Assembly (NCBI GenBank): GCA_002110485.1
Contig: MOWL01000074.1
Span: 162,211-226,210, forward strand
DNA from: Emergomyces orientalis
Lineage: Eukaryota > Ascomycota > Eurotiomycetes > Onygenales > Ajellomycetaceae
DNA length: 64,000 nt
Direction of reading: 5' to 3'
Part shown: positions 34,342-47,075 of the stretch, one piece after another
Numbering within the stretch: position 1 is the stretch's first letter
Layout of the letters: each line of letters opens with the position of its first letter
Program-made: the position numbers and the translations under genes
The notes under the pieces: generated by a model
Database searches by the model: none
Told to the model about the DNA's origin: nothing
What the model saw: only the letters and a program-made list of their open reading frames with translations

Positions 34342-37300
34342 ATGGCTGTGATGACTAATGAGATCATTCTCAGAACTAGCAAAGACTGAAATGATTGGTA
34401 TAAAGAAGTTCAAATGAAAGCAATGGCTCTAAACTTCCACAAATATACAGATTTAGACGCCAAACACATAGCCCCTCCTATGGAGCCAGAACCTTATGAA
34501 TCAGATACAGAAGAAATACACTTGGAGATGGTGCATATGCACTTCTACTTATACAAACAGCATACAGAGACATATAAGATCTATATGAAAGGTGTCAAGA
34601 AACTCTACAATCATATATCAACAATTATAGACCTGAAGCTACAAAGAGTTCTGAAAAAAACACTAGATTCACACCAAATATTGAAGAAATTAAAGAGCTT
34701 CATTGCTCTGACAAAATGCCAAAGAGAGATTGAACTCACTAATCTCTTTTTAAAGCTTTTCAAGTCATCAGAGGTGCGAAAGTGAGCAGCCGATGAATGA
34801 CTGCTAGAATGGAAGAACTGCCACTGATTAGTTCTCAAATATGATGTTGATGGATTCACCAGCGAACCAGGCAATCTATATAGATTCCTTAATGTGGTGT
34901 AAGTCATACACCCCGAATTCTCGGACTTCTGTCGCCAGGAACTGGAGAACGCTCTAGAGAACAGTGACAAGCCATTAAGTGTACAAAAAATGATCAATCA
35001 CTTCAGATCACACTGTCGGACACGCATCACAGAAGACGAGCCTGAATACTCTAAAAACAATGCAGTATTTGCTACATATCAAGATCAATCCATGAAGGAA
35101 ACAGTGGAAACTCCTAGCAAGGAATTCACTAAGAAATCAAGAGAAAATCAACAAAATAAATGTGTGTGTGAAGAATCACATCTCTATGTCAAATGCTGAA
35201 TCATGAATGCTGAAGAATGCCCGTCCGGGTGAACTCCTTGAAAAGAAATAGAGAATAAGATTAAAAAGACTCTAAAAAATGAGCAAATGAAGAAATCTGT
35301 TGACAATGCCTTTGTCAGAGAGAAGAAGACTCTGGCAGTGATCACTATACACTCTCTGCCAAAGAATGAAGAAACTGATGAATATACAGTTTTGATTATA
35401 ACCACCTTCACAGCTGAACATGCCAGCGGATACCAATACTCTCTGTGAGATAGCTTTATATATGATACAGAAGTCAATAAACATGTATGCAATGACTGCA
35501 GCTGCTTTGAGAACTTCAAACCTTGCAAAGAATTCTATCTATATGCAGGAGATTTGAAGATAGCCATTCAAGGCACAGAGCAGATGTGGTTAGCTGTACA
35601 ATCATCAAAGAGAGTAAGATGAATGCTTCTACTAAATGTGACATATGTTCCTGATTTTCACACAAATCTCGCGGCATCCCCTTTCTTCAAGAAGAAGGGA
35701 TTGGGAATTGATGAACTAAATCACACTATAATTGATCAAGATGAGGTTGTGCAATTCAACTTAACCTATGTTCATGAGAAATATGTTCTGGAGTATAAAC
35801 CTCTACCTGAGAATAATACCGCTTTCGCCGTACGATCGGCATTACCGCGGCCACCCACCAACGCCACGGCAGCCCTATGGCATAGGCGCCTGGCACACGC
35901 CGGGCCGGAGGCCCTCACACACATACCCGCCGAAATCGCGGGCTCCGAGATCAACGGGCCGAAAACATCAGAATGTGAAACATGTGCATTAGTGAAGATG
36001 CACAATATCATCTCTCAGAGGCCTATGGCTCGCAGAAGCCGCCCATTTGAAGCTCTACACTTCGATATTATTCATGTGGAAGAGGCATACAATGGCCTTC
36101 AATATATTGCTCATCTATACGATCCGTACACACATCTACATAGAGTAGGGTGTTTAAAACAGAAATCCGATGCATTCAATTTCATACACAGCACAGCACT
36201 AATAATCAAAAAGCAACTAAATCTCAATGTTCTAAGAATCCATACTGATGGTGAAAAGGCATTATCCTCGCCATTCATGCAGTGGGTAAAAGAGGAAGGC
36301 ATTCTTCTAGAGCATTCAGCACCCTATACACCTGAGCAGAATGGAGCCGCAGAACGCTCAGGGGGTATGATTACAAGAACCGCTCGGGCACTACGCATAT
36401 CTGCAAGATTCCCACATAATCTATAGCCTGAAACAACAGAGGCCGCCGCCTACTTACTAAATAGAACGCCCACTAGAGCATTAGAATGGAAATCGCTGAA
36501 TCAAGTCCTCTATGAATACACAAAGAATACAGACATTAACAAAGACATGGAACTAGCTCATCTGCGAGCATACAGGTGCAAGGCATACATATTGAATAAA
36601 AAGATCCCTAGAACAATGAAGCTAACTGCCAGAGCAAAAATTGGATTTCTAATTGAATATACTTCCACTAACATTTTCCAAATCTGGCTTCCACAATCTC
36701 AGGAGATTACAGAATCTCGAGATGTTCTTTTTAATGAAAATACATTCTTTGACTCTCAGAACTTGTCTGAGAAGGATGTACTTGAACTACTGATTCCCAG
36801 GATCATTTCTACATCACTCAGATCAATCAAAGATATGGATGAAGAGGAGAAGAATGTTCAATTATCATTAATCAGACTGATGCTGAGAACAGCAGATCTC
36901 AGCAAACATGGAACCTTCAAAACAGAATGAGTCATCTCAAAATCAATGCATAATGGACCTCTCACGCCCGAACCAACACCTCCACGGCATACCGAGGCTA
37001 GCATGCCACGGCATGCCGATTCACACCTACCACACTACACGCCGGGCAGCTTTCCGGAAGGCGAGCCCGCACACGCACCACAAGCCATGGAACCTCCATC
37101 CATGAGCCCCCCAACGAGCGGAATACCCGCCATAGACGAACCATCTAATCAGTTAATGGAGTCATTACATGACACAACAATTAGAGCTTCTAGTAGAGAG
37201 ATAATAAGCAATGTCTCTCCTTCTAATATAGTGCAAGAAAAGTGAGTGAGAAAACCCAATACAGAACAATCTTTGACTTATATAACAAGCATGGAATCTT

Positions 37301-38982
37301 TAATATATACTGCATTTCATGCAGCATTCATGGGTGGCACACGGGCCGAGCCCACGCCATTGAACCCCCCTAACCTGCCGAAAATCCATAGGGATACGCT
37401 GCCCCCGCCGCCACGCGGCTGGGCCGCGGCTACAAAACACCCTTTTGCCAGAGAATGGCGTGCGGCCGCTGACATCAAATATAAGGCTCTAGAACAGTGC
37501 CAATGCTGGCAAGAGATGGAAATACCTTCTGAACCAGAAGTCCGCACTCTGCCATTGATGTGGGTATACACCTACAAATTCGACACGGACAGCTATCTAG
37601 CTAAATTCAAGACATGGCTTGTTGTACGAGGGGACCTCGCCAGTAATGAAGCAACAGAGACCTACTCCTGCACTTTAGCAATGAAAATCTTTTGTGTTCT
37701 AATGACCATGACAGCAGCCTTCGATTTTGAAGCTCATCAATTTGATGCCATTAACGCCTTTCTAAACGCACGAATTGATAAACAAATCTATATTGTGCCA
37801 GCTCAGGGATACGGCCGCCCTGGTTGCTATCTTCTATTAAAAAGAGCTCTATACAGGCTGCCTGAATTCTCTCTGTTATGGAATAATGAACTCGGATCTC
37901 AACTTAAGAAGCTTGAACTACACCCCATTAGTGAAGAGCCATGCCTCTATACTAGTGAGAACCTCACATTATTCTTCTATGTGAATGATATAGTGATTCT
38001 ATACCATAGAGATCACCATGAGGCATTTAACCGATTTAAGCAATCACTAACCATGACATACAACCTAAGGGATATGGGAGATTTGAACTGGTTCCTAGGA
38101 ATTTGTATCTTACGGGACCGCAATGAGAAAAAGCTCTGGTTATGTCAGAACAGCTATATGACTAAAATAGCTGCAAAATTCAATCTAGAGCATCGAACAT
38201 GGTATCAAATGCCTTTATCAAAGAATGAATTCTCTACACACCAATTCTCATACGATGGTGAAGCTTCCCCGCAGGAAATCCATGCATATCAATGCCGCAT
38301 TGAATCACTAATCTACTCTGCTGTTGGAACGAGGCCAGATCTCGCATTCGCGGCGAGCGCCCTCGCTGGGTTCATGACGAATCCAGGCCCAAAACATTCA
38401 GATATGGCAGATCGGGTGACTGCTTTTGCTAATCAAACCAGGCATCTAGCAATTGAGTATAGTGCCCCAAAACCCAGCTCTACTACCCCGGATTTCATCA
38501 TACATGCTGATGCAGCCTATGCAGACAATCTGAACACTCACTGAAGTGCACAAGAAATGATGTTCTCACTCTTTGGAGAATTAATAGATTGAAAGTCATC
38601 TAAGTAAAAGACTGTAATCACTTCTTTCACTGAATCTGAGCTTCTTGCCCTATCTTATGCAGCGAAGGAGGCCATATGGTGGGATCGAGTGTTTAATCAA
38701 CTTGGACTGGATACTCAGTGCCATCTAGTTATCCATAATGACAATCACCAAACCATTCGACTCCTAACAGCCGCCGCACCAATGCTAACCACTAAACTAC
38801 GCCATATTGATGTGCATAATCACTGGCTCCGTGAACAAATAGCCACCGGACGCCTAGCTATTCAATGGGTTGACACAAAAGCCATGATCGCTGATGGAAT
38901 GACCAAGGCACTCGGAGGCCAAAAACACGCTGAATTCATACGAATGCTCGGATTAACTGATATAGGCTTCCAAATTGAATAA
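34342..38982 (+). pseudogene. Copia Gag-Pol polyprotein, interrupted by stop codons
   Basis: A single frame of about 1547 codons with no frameshift but about 16 in-frame stops, most of them TGA. Parts in order: Gag; a knuckle (CVCEESHLYVKC near 35161); a protease remnant at YDTEVNKHVCND, with Glu where Gly is usual; pre-integrase (ALWHRRLAHAGPE, CETCALVK); integrase (HTDGEKALSSPFMQW, APYTPEQNGAAERSGG); RT_2 (ALPLMWIYTYK-like block, AINAFLNARIDKQIYI); an altered catalytic block YVNDIVIL in place of YVDD; and RNase H (SFTESELLALSYAAKEAIWW, LRHIDVHNHWLREQ). Several stops correspond to CAA or CGA in copy 2, and two to tryptophan codons (DWKSSKQ-type block at 38591, NLWPE at 36424). It cannot encode an active polyprotein unless TGA is read through. 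Confidence 0.92.
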
Positions 38983-39080
38983 AACAACGCCTACACACTC
39001 ATTAAAACACGCCTTTTCCTATATATATATTTCATATTACTACTACTGCTACTGCTGCGGGCATATTCGGTGAGGGGGTA

Positions 39081-39500
39081 TGTGAAACATGAGATTATCA
39101 CCACACATTCATTGGCTAAGACATACACACATGTTCAATTGCCACACTAATTGCCACATGGCGAACTCCGATGGAATCTCCACCAAATACGCCCTCATCT
39201 TCGCCAATCTTTAATATATTCACCATTACATTGATTTTTCTACGAAGTCAGAGGTATTCAGCTGAGAATATCACGATACAATCAATATAGCATGTAAATC
39301 ACTCATATTATTGATGGATAGTTGTTGGGCAGCCTAAGATGGATTCACGGGTATAAATAGCCATGGAAAACCCATAGATATTTAGCTAGAGCAGAGCTCA
39401 GAGCACACAGACCACAATACCATATATCTCAATATATTAATTCCTCTCTATATATGTGCATATTATGCTAGCTCCACTCTCCGTCTTATCCTCCGTTTCA
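39081..39500 (+). repeat. 3' LTR of Copia copy 1
   Basis: Same 420 bp as the 5' LTR, ending CCGTTTCA at 39500. The next base is already internal DNA of the inverted copy. Confidence 0.95.
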
Positions 39501-42500
39501 TAGGTTGTATGTCATGGTTAGTGATTGCTTAAATCAGTTAAATGCCTTGTGGTGATCTCTATGATATAGAATCACTATATCATTCACATAGAAGAATAAC
39601 ATGAGGTTCTCACTAGTATAGAGACATGGCTCTTCACTAATGGAGCGTAGTCCAAGCTTCTTAAGTTGAGATCCAAGTTCATTATTTCATAACAGAGGGA
39701 ATTCAGGCAGCCTGTATAGAGCTCTTTTTAATAGAAGATAGCAACCGGGGCAGCTGTATCCCTGAGCTGACACAACATAGATTCATTTATCAATTCGTGC
39801 GTTTAGAAAGGCGTTAATGGCATCAAATTGATGAGCTTCAAAATCGAAGGCTGCTGTCATGGTCATTAGAACACAAAAGATTTTCATTGCTAAAGTGCAG
39901 GAGTAGGTCTCTGTTGCTTCATTACTGGCGAGGTCCCCTTGTACAACAAGCCATGTCTTGAATTTAGCTAGATAACTGTCTGTGTCGAATTTGTAGGTGT
40001 ATATCCACATCAATGGCAGAGCGCGGACTTCTGGTTCAGAAGGTATTTCCACCTCTTGCCAGCATTGGCGCTGTTCTAGAGCCTTATATTCGATGTCAGC
40101 GGCCGCACGCCATTCTCTGGCAAAAGGGTGTTTTGTAGCCGCGGCCCAGCCGCGTGGCGGCGGGGGCAGCGTATCCCTATGGATTTTCGGCAGGTTAGGG
40201 GGGTTCAATGGCGTGGGCTCGGCCCGTGTGCCACCCATGAATGCTGCATGAAATGCAGTATATATTAAAGATTCCATGCTTGTTATATAAGCCAAAGATT
40301 GTTCTGTATTGGGTTTTCTCACTCACTTTTCTTGCACTATATTAGAAGGAGAGACATTGCTTATTATCTCTCTACTAGAAGCTCTAATCGTTGTGTCATG
40401 TAATGACTCCATTAACTGATTAGATGGTTCGTCTATGGCGGGTATTCCGCTCGTTGGGGGGCTCATGGATGGAGGTTCCATGGCTTGTGGTGCGTGTGCG
40501 GGCTCGCCTTCTGGAAAGCTGCCCGGCGTGTAGTGTGGTAGGTGTGAATCGGCATGCCGTGGCATGCTAGCCTCGGTATGCCGTGGAGGTGTTGGTTCGG
40601 GCATGAGAGGTCCATTATGCATTGATTTTGAGATGACTTGTTCTGCCATGAAGGTTTCATGTTTGCTGAGATCTGCTGTTCTCAGCATCAGCCTGATTAA
40701 TAATAATTGAACATTCTTCTTCTCTTCATTCATACCTTTGATTGATCTGAGTGATGTAGAAATGATTCTGAAAATCAGTAGTTCAAGTACATTCTTCTCA
40801 GGCAAGTTCTGAGAGTCAAAGAATGTATCTTCATTAAAAAGAACATCTCGAGATTCTGTAATCTCCTGAGATTGTGGAAGCCAGATTTGGAAAATGTTAG
40901 TGAAAGTATATTCAATTAGAAATCCAATTTTTGCTCTGGCAGTTAGCTTCATTGTTCTAGGGATCTTTTTATTCAATATGTATGCCTTGCACCCGTATGC
41001 TCGCAGATGAGCTAGTTCCATGCCTTTGTTGATGTCTGTATCCTTCTTCGTGTATTCATAGAGGACTTGATTCAGCGATTTCCATTCTAATGCTCTAGTG
41101 GGCGTTCTATTTAGTAAGTAGGCGGCGGCCTCTGTTGTTTCAGGCCATAGATTATGTGGGAATCTTGCAGATATGCATAGTGCCTGAGTGGTTCTTGTAA
41201 TCATACCCCCTGAGCGTTCTGCAGCTCCATTCTGCTCGGGTGTATAGAGTGCTGAACACTCTAGAAGAATGTCTTTCTCTTTTACTCACTGCATGAATGG
41301 TGAGGATAATGCCTTTTCACCATCAGTATGGATTCTTAGAATGTTGAGATTTAGTTGCTTTTTGATTATTAGTGCTGTGCTGCATATGAAATCGAATGCA
41401 TCGGATTTCTGTTTTAAACACCCTACTCTATGTAGATGTGTGTACGGATTGTATAGATGAGCAATATATTGAAGGTCATTGTATGCCTCTTCCACATGAA
41501 TAATATCGAAGTGTAGAGCTTCAAATGAGCGGCTTCTGCAAGCCATAGGTCTCTGAGAGATGATATTGTGCATCTTCACTAATGCACATGTTTCACATTC
41601 TGATGTTTTCAGCCTGTTGATCTCGGAGCCCGCGATTTCGGCGGGTATGTGTGTGAGGGCCTCCGGCCCGGCGTGTGCCAGGCGCCTATGCCATAGGGCT
41701 GCCGTGGCGTTGGTGGGTGGCCGCGGTAATGCCGATTGTACAGCGAAAGCAGTATTATTCTCAGGTAGAGGTTTATACTCCAGAACATATTTCTCATGAA
41801 CATAGGTTAAGTTGAATTGCACAACTTCATCTCAGTCAATTATAGTGTGATTTAGTTCATCAATTCCCAATCCCTTCTTCTTGAAGAAAGGGGATGTCAT
41901 AAGATTTGTGTGAAAACCAGGAACATATATCACATTTAGTATAAGCATTTGTCTTACTTTCTTTGGTGATTGTACAGCTAATCACACCTGCTCTGTGTCT
42001 TGAATGACTATCTTTGAATCTTCTGTATATAGATAGAATTCTTTGCAAGATTTGAAGTTCTCAAAGCAGCTGCAGTCATTGTATACATGTTTATTAACTT
42101 CTGTATCATATATAAAGCTATCTTGCAGAGAGTATTGGTATCCACTGACATGTTCAGCTGTGAAGATGGTTGTAATCAAAGCTGTATATTCATCAGTTTC
42201 TTCATTCTTTGATAGAGAGTGTATAGTGATCACTGCCAGAGTCTTCTTCTCTCTGACAAAGATATTGTTAACAGATTTCTTCATTTGCTCATTTTTTAGA
42301 GCTTTTTTAATCTTATTCTCTATTTCTTTTTGAGAAGTTCACTTGAACAGATATTCTTCAGCATTCATGACTCAGTATTTGACATAGAGATGTGGTTCTT
42401 CACATATATATTTATTTTATTGATTTTCTCTTGATTTCTTAGTGAATTTCTTGCTAGAAGTTTCCACTGTTTCCTTTGTGAATTGGTCTTGATATATAGT

Positions 42501-43229
42501 GAATACTGCATTGTTTTTAGAGTATTCAGACTCATCTTCTGTGATGCATGTCCGACAGTGTGATCTGAAGTGATTGATTATTTTTTGTACACTTAATGGC
42601 TCGTCACCGTTCTCTAGGGCGTTCTCCAGTTCCTGGCGACGGAAGTCCGAGAATTCGGGGTGTATGGCTTGCACTGCATTAAGGAATCTATATAGATTGC
42701 CTGGTTCGCTGGTGAATCCATCAACATTATATTTGAGGACTAATCAGTGGCAGTTCTCCCATTCTAGCAGTCATTCATCAGCTGCTCGCTTTCGCACCTC
42801 TGATGACTTGAAAAGCTTTAAAAAGAGATTAGTGAGTTCAATCTCTCTTTGGCATTTTGTCAGAGCAATGAAGCTCTTTAATTTCTTCAATATTTGGCAT
42901 GAATCTAGTGTTTTTGTCAGGGCTCTTCGTAGCTTCGGGTCTATGATTGTTGATATATGATTGTAGAGTTTCTTGACGCCTTTCATATAGATCTTATATG
43001 TCTTCATACACTGTTTGTATAAGTAGAAGTGCATATGCATCATCTCTGAGCATATTTCTTCTGTATCTGGTTCATAAGATTCTGGCTCCATAGGAGGGGC
43101 TATGTGTTTGGCATCTAAATCTGTATATTTGTGGAAGTTTAGAGTCATCACTTTCATTTGAACTCCTTCATATTAATTGTTTCAGTCTTTGCTAGTTCTG
43201 AGAATGATCTCATTAGTCATCACAGTCAT
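39501..43229 (-). pseudogene. Partial Copia Gag-Pol of copy 2
   Basis: Same frame as copy 1 from an ATG at 43229 through Gag, protease, integrase and the first half of RT, ending at the copy junction. It has its own stop pattern: some TGA are shared with copy 1, others are CGA, CAA or TGG in copy 1. W-to-TGA changes are seen at MQWVKE and LLWNNE, and one W-to-TAA near 43167. Confidence 0.9.
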
Positions 43230-43364
43230 CTTTTCGATTTTTTCGGCGTGTTGAATGGTCTAATATAGAGTGTATGTGAATGGGGAGGGTTCGTATAGAA
43301 TGCAGCGATATTATATGCAGTAATCAATGTTTTAGAGCAGTAGTTGCACCCGGGCTCATAACTA

Positions 43365-43784
43365 TGAAACAGAGGATAAGACGGAGAGTGAAGCTAGCAT
43401 AATATGCACATATATAGAGAGGAATTAATATATTGAGATATATAGTATTGTGGTCTGTGTGCTCTGAGCTCTGCTCTAGCTAAATATCTATGGGTTTTCC
43501 ATGGCTATTTATACCCGTGAATCCATCTTAGGCTGCCCAACAACTATCCATCAATAATATGAGTGATTTACATGCTATATTGATTGTATCGTGATATTCT
43601 CAGCTGAATACCTCTGACTTCGTAGAAAAATCAATGTAATGGCGAATATATTAAAGATTGGCGAAGATGAGGGCGTATTTGGTGGAGATTCCATCGGAGT
43701 TTGCCGTGTGGCAATTAGTGTGGCAATTGAACATGTGTGTATGTCTTAGCCAACGAATGTGTGGCGATAATCTCATGTTTCACA
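43365..43784 (-). repeat. LTR of Copia copy 2
   Basis: 420 bp, inverted; begins TGAAACAG and ends GTTTCACA on the + strand. It is followed at 43785 by CGTAG and then old LINE sequence. Confidence 0.93.
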
Positions 43785-45565
43785 CGTAGACATTCAGTAT
43801 TATGACCAGGCTGCATGCAGTGTGAAGTGTCAACATGATTATAAAGCTTGATATTATTTTCACTTTTCATGCTGTCACTGCTAGCTTCTTGTTAATTAGA
43901 AATCTCACTCTGGCTTTCTCATTCTGCATGCTCATCTGCCAGAATTCATAGTTTGCAGAACAAGTGATGCCTTCTTCTGTCTTTCCATGCATTCAGAGCT
44001 CTTGTAACATGATAACATCATAGTTTAATGCTGTTTCAGGCTTGATCAGTAATGCATTCATCACCTTGACAGAGTTGTGTATATTGTATTGCAGTATATG
44101 AAGCTGTTTTCTCATCACTCATGCATGTTCATGTCCTGTGTGTTATTTGACTTGTTGGTTCATACATACTCACTCATGAAGCCTCTCTGTCTCATTCTCA
44201 TTCTTGCTATGTCTGTAGACCTGTTCATCTTCTGTTGACTGCTGGAGGCCTCCTCATGCATGGGTCTGCTTCATTTTCTAGGGGTGATCCAGCTCTTCTC
44301 ATCCAGACTCTGCACTTCAAACTGCTCTGGGTGGTTCTTAAGGGCCTCTCTGGCCTGATTGGCTGCTAAGTGTCATTCAGGGCAGTTTTTGAACCAAGCT
44401 GGGTGACTATCTTCACAGTTACAGCAGCTTGCTTTTCCTCCCTCAGCCAGTGTAGGGCAGTTTCTGTCAGTATGATCTTTTACTGCACAGTGCACGCACA
44501 CCTCCCCTTTGCGGCAGTATTTGGCAATATGTTCATACTGATGACAGCTGTAGCATTGAGTGATCTGAGTCTCTCTATGAAAGATCTCTGTCATACAGTA
44601 TTTATTTTCTAGAATAAGATCTTCTTCCATCAGTGTGTTTATCTGCTGTGATGTTGCTACATGTATCACAATACTTTCATACAGCTTCTGTTGTTTTAGT
44701 AGCCTTTTTGCAGTCTTATGAATTAATACTCTGTATCTCAGTGTTGGGTTCTGTCTGTAGATATTCTCAATTGTCTTAACTGAGTCATTTCAGTCAACTG
44801 TCTTCAAGAGTGTGCTCTTGATCAGTACTGTATACATTTTCTTTTTTATATATGTCTTGTCTTCTCATTTTTTCACTCATTCATTGCTTTTCACCAATTC
44901 AGCCTTTATACTGGATGTATCTGTGACAAGAATCAGGTCTTCACTGAGCATGTATCTTGCTGCCACCACTGTGCCAGTGATGATGTCTTTGATAGCTTCA
45001 TTCACCTTCTTAACAATGGCCTCTGGAGTGTGTTTCTTCACTGCCAGTGCATCACAGTTGCACTGAGATATCACCACCTCTCTCAATACACGCCCAGTTA
45101 CTATCTTTGCTGGCGGCCCTTCATTGGCTGCTATGCGTGCCCATGAGGTCTCACTGTTCAGCATGTTGTGTCTTTCATTCTGCTGTGATGTGCTTGTAGC
45201 GCTCTCTAGCTTCTTTAACATGTTGTCAAGCAGGTTCTTCTTGAGCTCATTCACTGTCTTCAGAGCTCTCTGAATATACAGTAATTCTTTCTTATTAATC
45301 TTCTTGTCTTTCTCCCCCTCTCTAAGAGCCTCAGTGATCATGTGCAGTGTTGCTGTCATACCATTTGTTGCTGCATCTCCTGCCTGCGCGGCTCCAGGTA
45401 CGCGTCGCGCCGCGCGCGCACCCACATTCCCTGCACCACCACTCACGCTCACAGCCTCAACCATGGTGTTTGAGAGTGTGTAAGCAAGCTGATACCCTTC
45501 AAGACTCTCTGCAGTACAAAAGTGATCGTGATTTAGATGTAAAAGAATAAAATAATTTTTAATAA
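43785..45565 (-). mobile_element. LINE A', old 5' part of a LINE-type retrotransposon
   Basis: Homologous to the 5' end of the younger LINE A at 47950-53452. ORF1 starts at an ATG at 45464 (MVEAVSVSGGAGNVG) and carries three zinc-knuckle-like motifs (CYSCHQYEHIAKYC, CVHCAVKDHTDRNC, CCNCEDSHPAW). ORF2 begins near 44131 with HILQYNIHNS and is cut in the endonuclease by Copia copy 2. The frame is kept over roughly 560 codons without indels. Eight interruptions were found, all TGA, at least five where the young copy has TGG (tryptophan). Outside one GC island near 45390-45440, CpG is almost absent. Confidence 0.88.
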
Positions 45566-45660
45566 GGTTTCTGTGTAGTTTCAGATGAGATATATAAAAG
45601 TATTCTGAGAGAATTAAAACTATAATTGTACTATCACTAGTAGAAAAAATAGTCTGAATT

Positions 45661-45950
45661 ATGTCAAATTCACCTGCTTCTGTGAATATGATGTCATCAA
45701 TTCAAGAAAATGATGTTTTTCTTGAAAAAATCTCTGATATAGAACTTATAAAAAAAAGAAAAAAAGAGCAACTGCAACAGAAAATGAATGATATTAAAAA
45801 TCTTCAGAAAGTAGCAGAAATTCTGAAGAATCAATGCATTCAAGAGCAAGATAATAAAGTAGTAAATCTACTATTTATTCAAGCAAAATAGATAAATGAA
45901 ATTCTAAAATACAAACTGGAAATTTCTAAAGAATTAAAAATTATCATTAG
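45661..45950 (+). pseudogene. LINE B ORF1 fragment, copy 1
   Basis: The start of a Lys/Glu-rich ORF1 (MSNSPASVNMMSSIQ..., LIKKRKKEQLQQKMNDIKNL). It is clearly similar to the fragment at 55409 and has one TAG where that copy has CAG. A Gypsy LTR interrupts it at 45951. Confidence 0.75.
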
Positions 45951-46249
45951 TGTGACAGGCTACGCCTGATTAATAGACCATTCCGCTACGCCCCTGCTAC
46001 ATCTCTGAAAGCATACACTCCATGGTTTCTCCACTCTGAAAGCTCTGATTTCTGAACTAACTCTCTTATCAGAGCTTCTATTCTTTTGTCCAGAGCTCTG
46101 CTCAGAGCTTCACTGTGTACATGTATAAATCTCTGTCTTTAATGAATTTCTCTTTCTTTTCTCTTCTTTTCTCTTCTTTTCTTAACATTTTCTATTTTGT
46201 TATATAAGATCTATATTAGTGCCAAGCTCTTCAGTGTAGGTCTGTTACA
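45951..46249 (+). repeat. LTR of a Gypsy-type element
   Basis: 299 bp with TGTGACAG at the left end and CTGTTACA at the right end, an imperfect terminal inversion typical of Ty3/Gypsy LTRs. TATATAAG lies near 46200. It is followed by a gag-like remnant; no second LTR is seen. Confidence 0.65.
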
Positions 46250-46553
46250 CTTAGAAAATGTTCATTGTATTCTTATGAGGAATGATTATTTGATTATTCA
46301 AACACATAACAATATATAAGAAATAAAGAAAATGACTAGCTAGTGATCATCAGATCTCTACTAGATAGAAGAAGCTTGCTTATTAATTATCTTGACTCTG
46401 CAACTAGATCTCACAAAAGAGATGTATCAGTGAAAGATCTGAGAGTTCTGATACTTCAGATGTATGAAGTTTTCATACAAATACACTTTCTTCAAACTCA
46501 ACAAATTTCTTAACACAGAGACAGAACCCCTAGTCTCAACATCTGAAGCAATC

Positions 46554-47075
46554 ATGTCTGCTGACAACACAGGTGAACCCTCAATGGCGAACTTCATCAA
46601 GATGCTGCCATGGCTTTGAACAATGTTGAAGCTGCAGCAGCAATAGATGACTGATATGCACACTAGTCACCAACAACAGCAACATCAGTATGAAGAAATC
46701 CAACACTTGTTAATTCAACAAGAAATTTCTGTTGAAACTACAGTTTCAACACTGACTGAGTCAATAATAAACTCTTTGCACATGGCATGATCATCAAAGA
46801 AGCATCTCAGTACTTCTGCATATTTTGACACTTCTGACCTTGCTCTCTATTCATCATGGAGACTAGATATGCTTGTGAAACTAAACATAGACAGAGACAT
46901 CATTGGCTTGTTAATCAATCAAGATTGATATATCAACAGTCAACTGAAAGATTGTGCTAAGCAAAAGTTTCACCTCTGAATGAAGACATGTGAATCAGCA
47001 CTATATACTTCAGACAATGTTATCAAACATCTTGATGTTCTATTCAAAAATATCATCACACAATAGAAAGTATTA
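46554..47075 (+). pseudogene. Gypsy gag remnant
   Basis: A translated stretch from the ATG at 46554 reads as a Gag (YFDTSDLALYSSWRLDMLVK, ALYTSDNVIKHLDVLF) but is broken by several TGA stops, some at likely Trp positions (INQD-TGA-YINSQL, FHL-TGA-MKTCE). It ends where LINE B RT sequence begins. Family is judged by pattern and by the LTR just upstream. Confidence 0.5.

Larger units (their letters stand above)
33787..39500 (+). mobile_element. Copia (Ty1-type) LTR retrotransposon, full length but mutated (copy 1)
   Basis: 5714 bp with two 420-bp LTRs, a primer-binding site after the 5' LTR, one Gag-Pol frame and a G-rich polypurine tract (39072-39078) just before the 3' LTR. Domain order Gag, protease, integrase, RT, RNase H identifies Copia. 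The two LTRs differ at roughly a dozen or more positions, mostly transitions and often at CpG, so the copy is not recent. No 5-bp target duplication is visible: the left flank is GTTTA, and the right flank is the internal DNA of a second copy. Confidence 0.95.
39501..43784 (-). mobile_element. Truncated inverted Copia copy (copy 2)
   Basis: 4284 bp, the reverse complement of copy 1 positions 33787-38067: one LTR at the right end and internal DNA up to the middle of RT. The rest of RT, RNase H and the other LTR are missing. It starts at the base right after the LTR of copy 1. Its right end interrupts the old LINE A' copy within ORF2. Confidence 0.93.
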
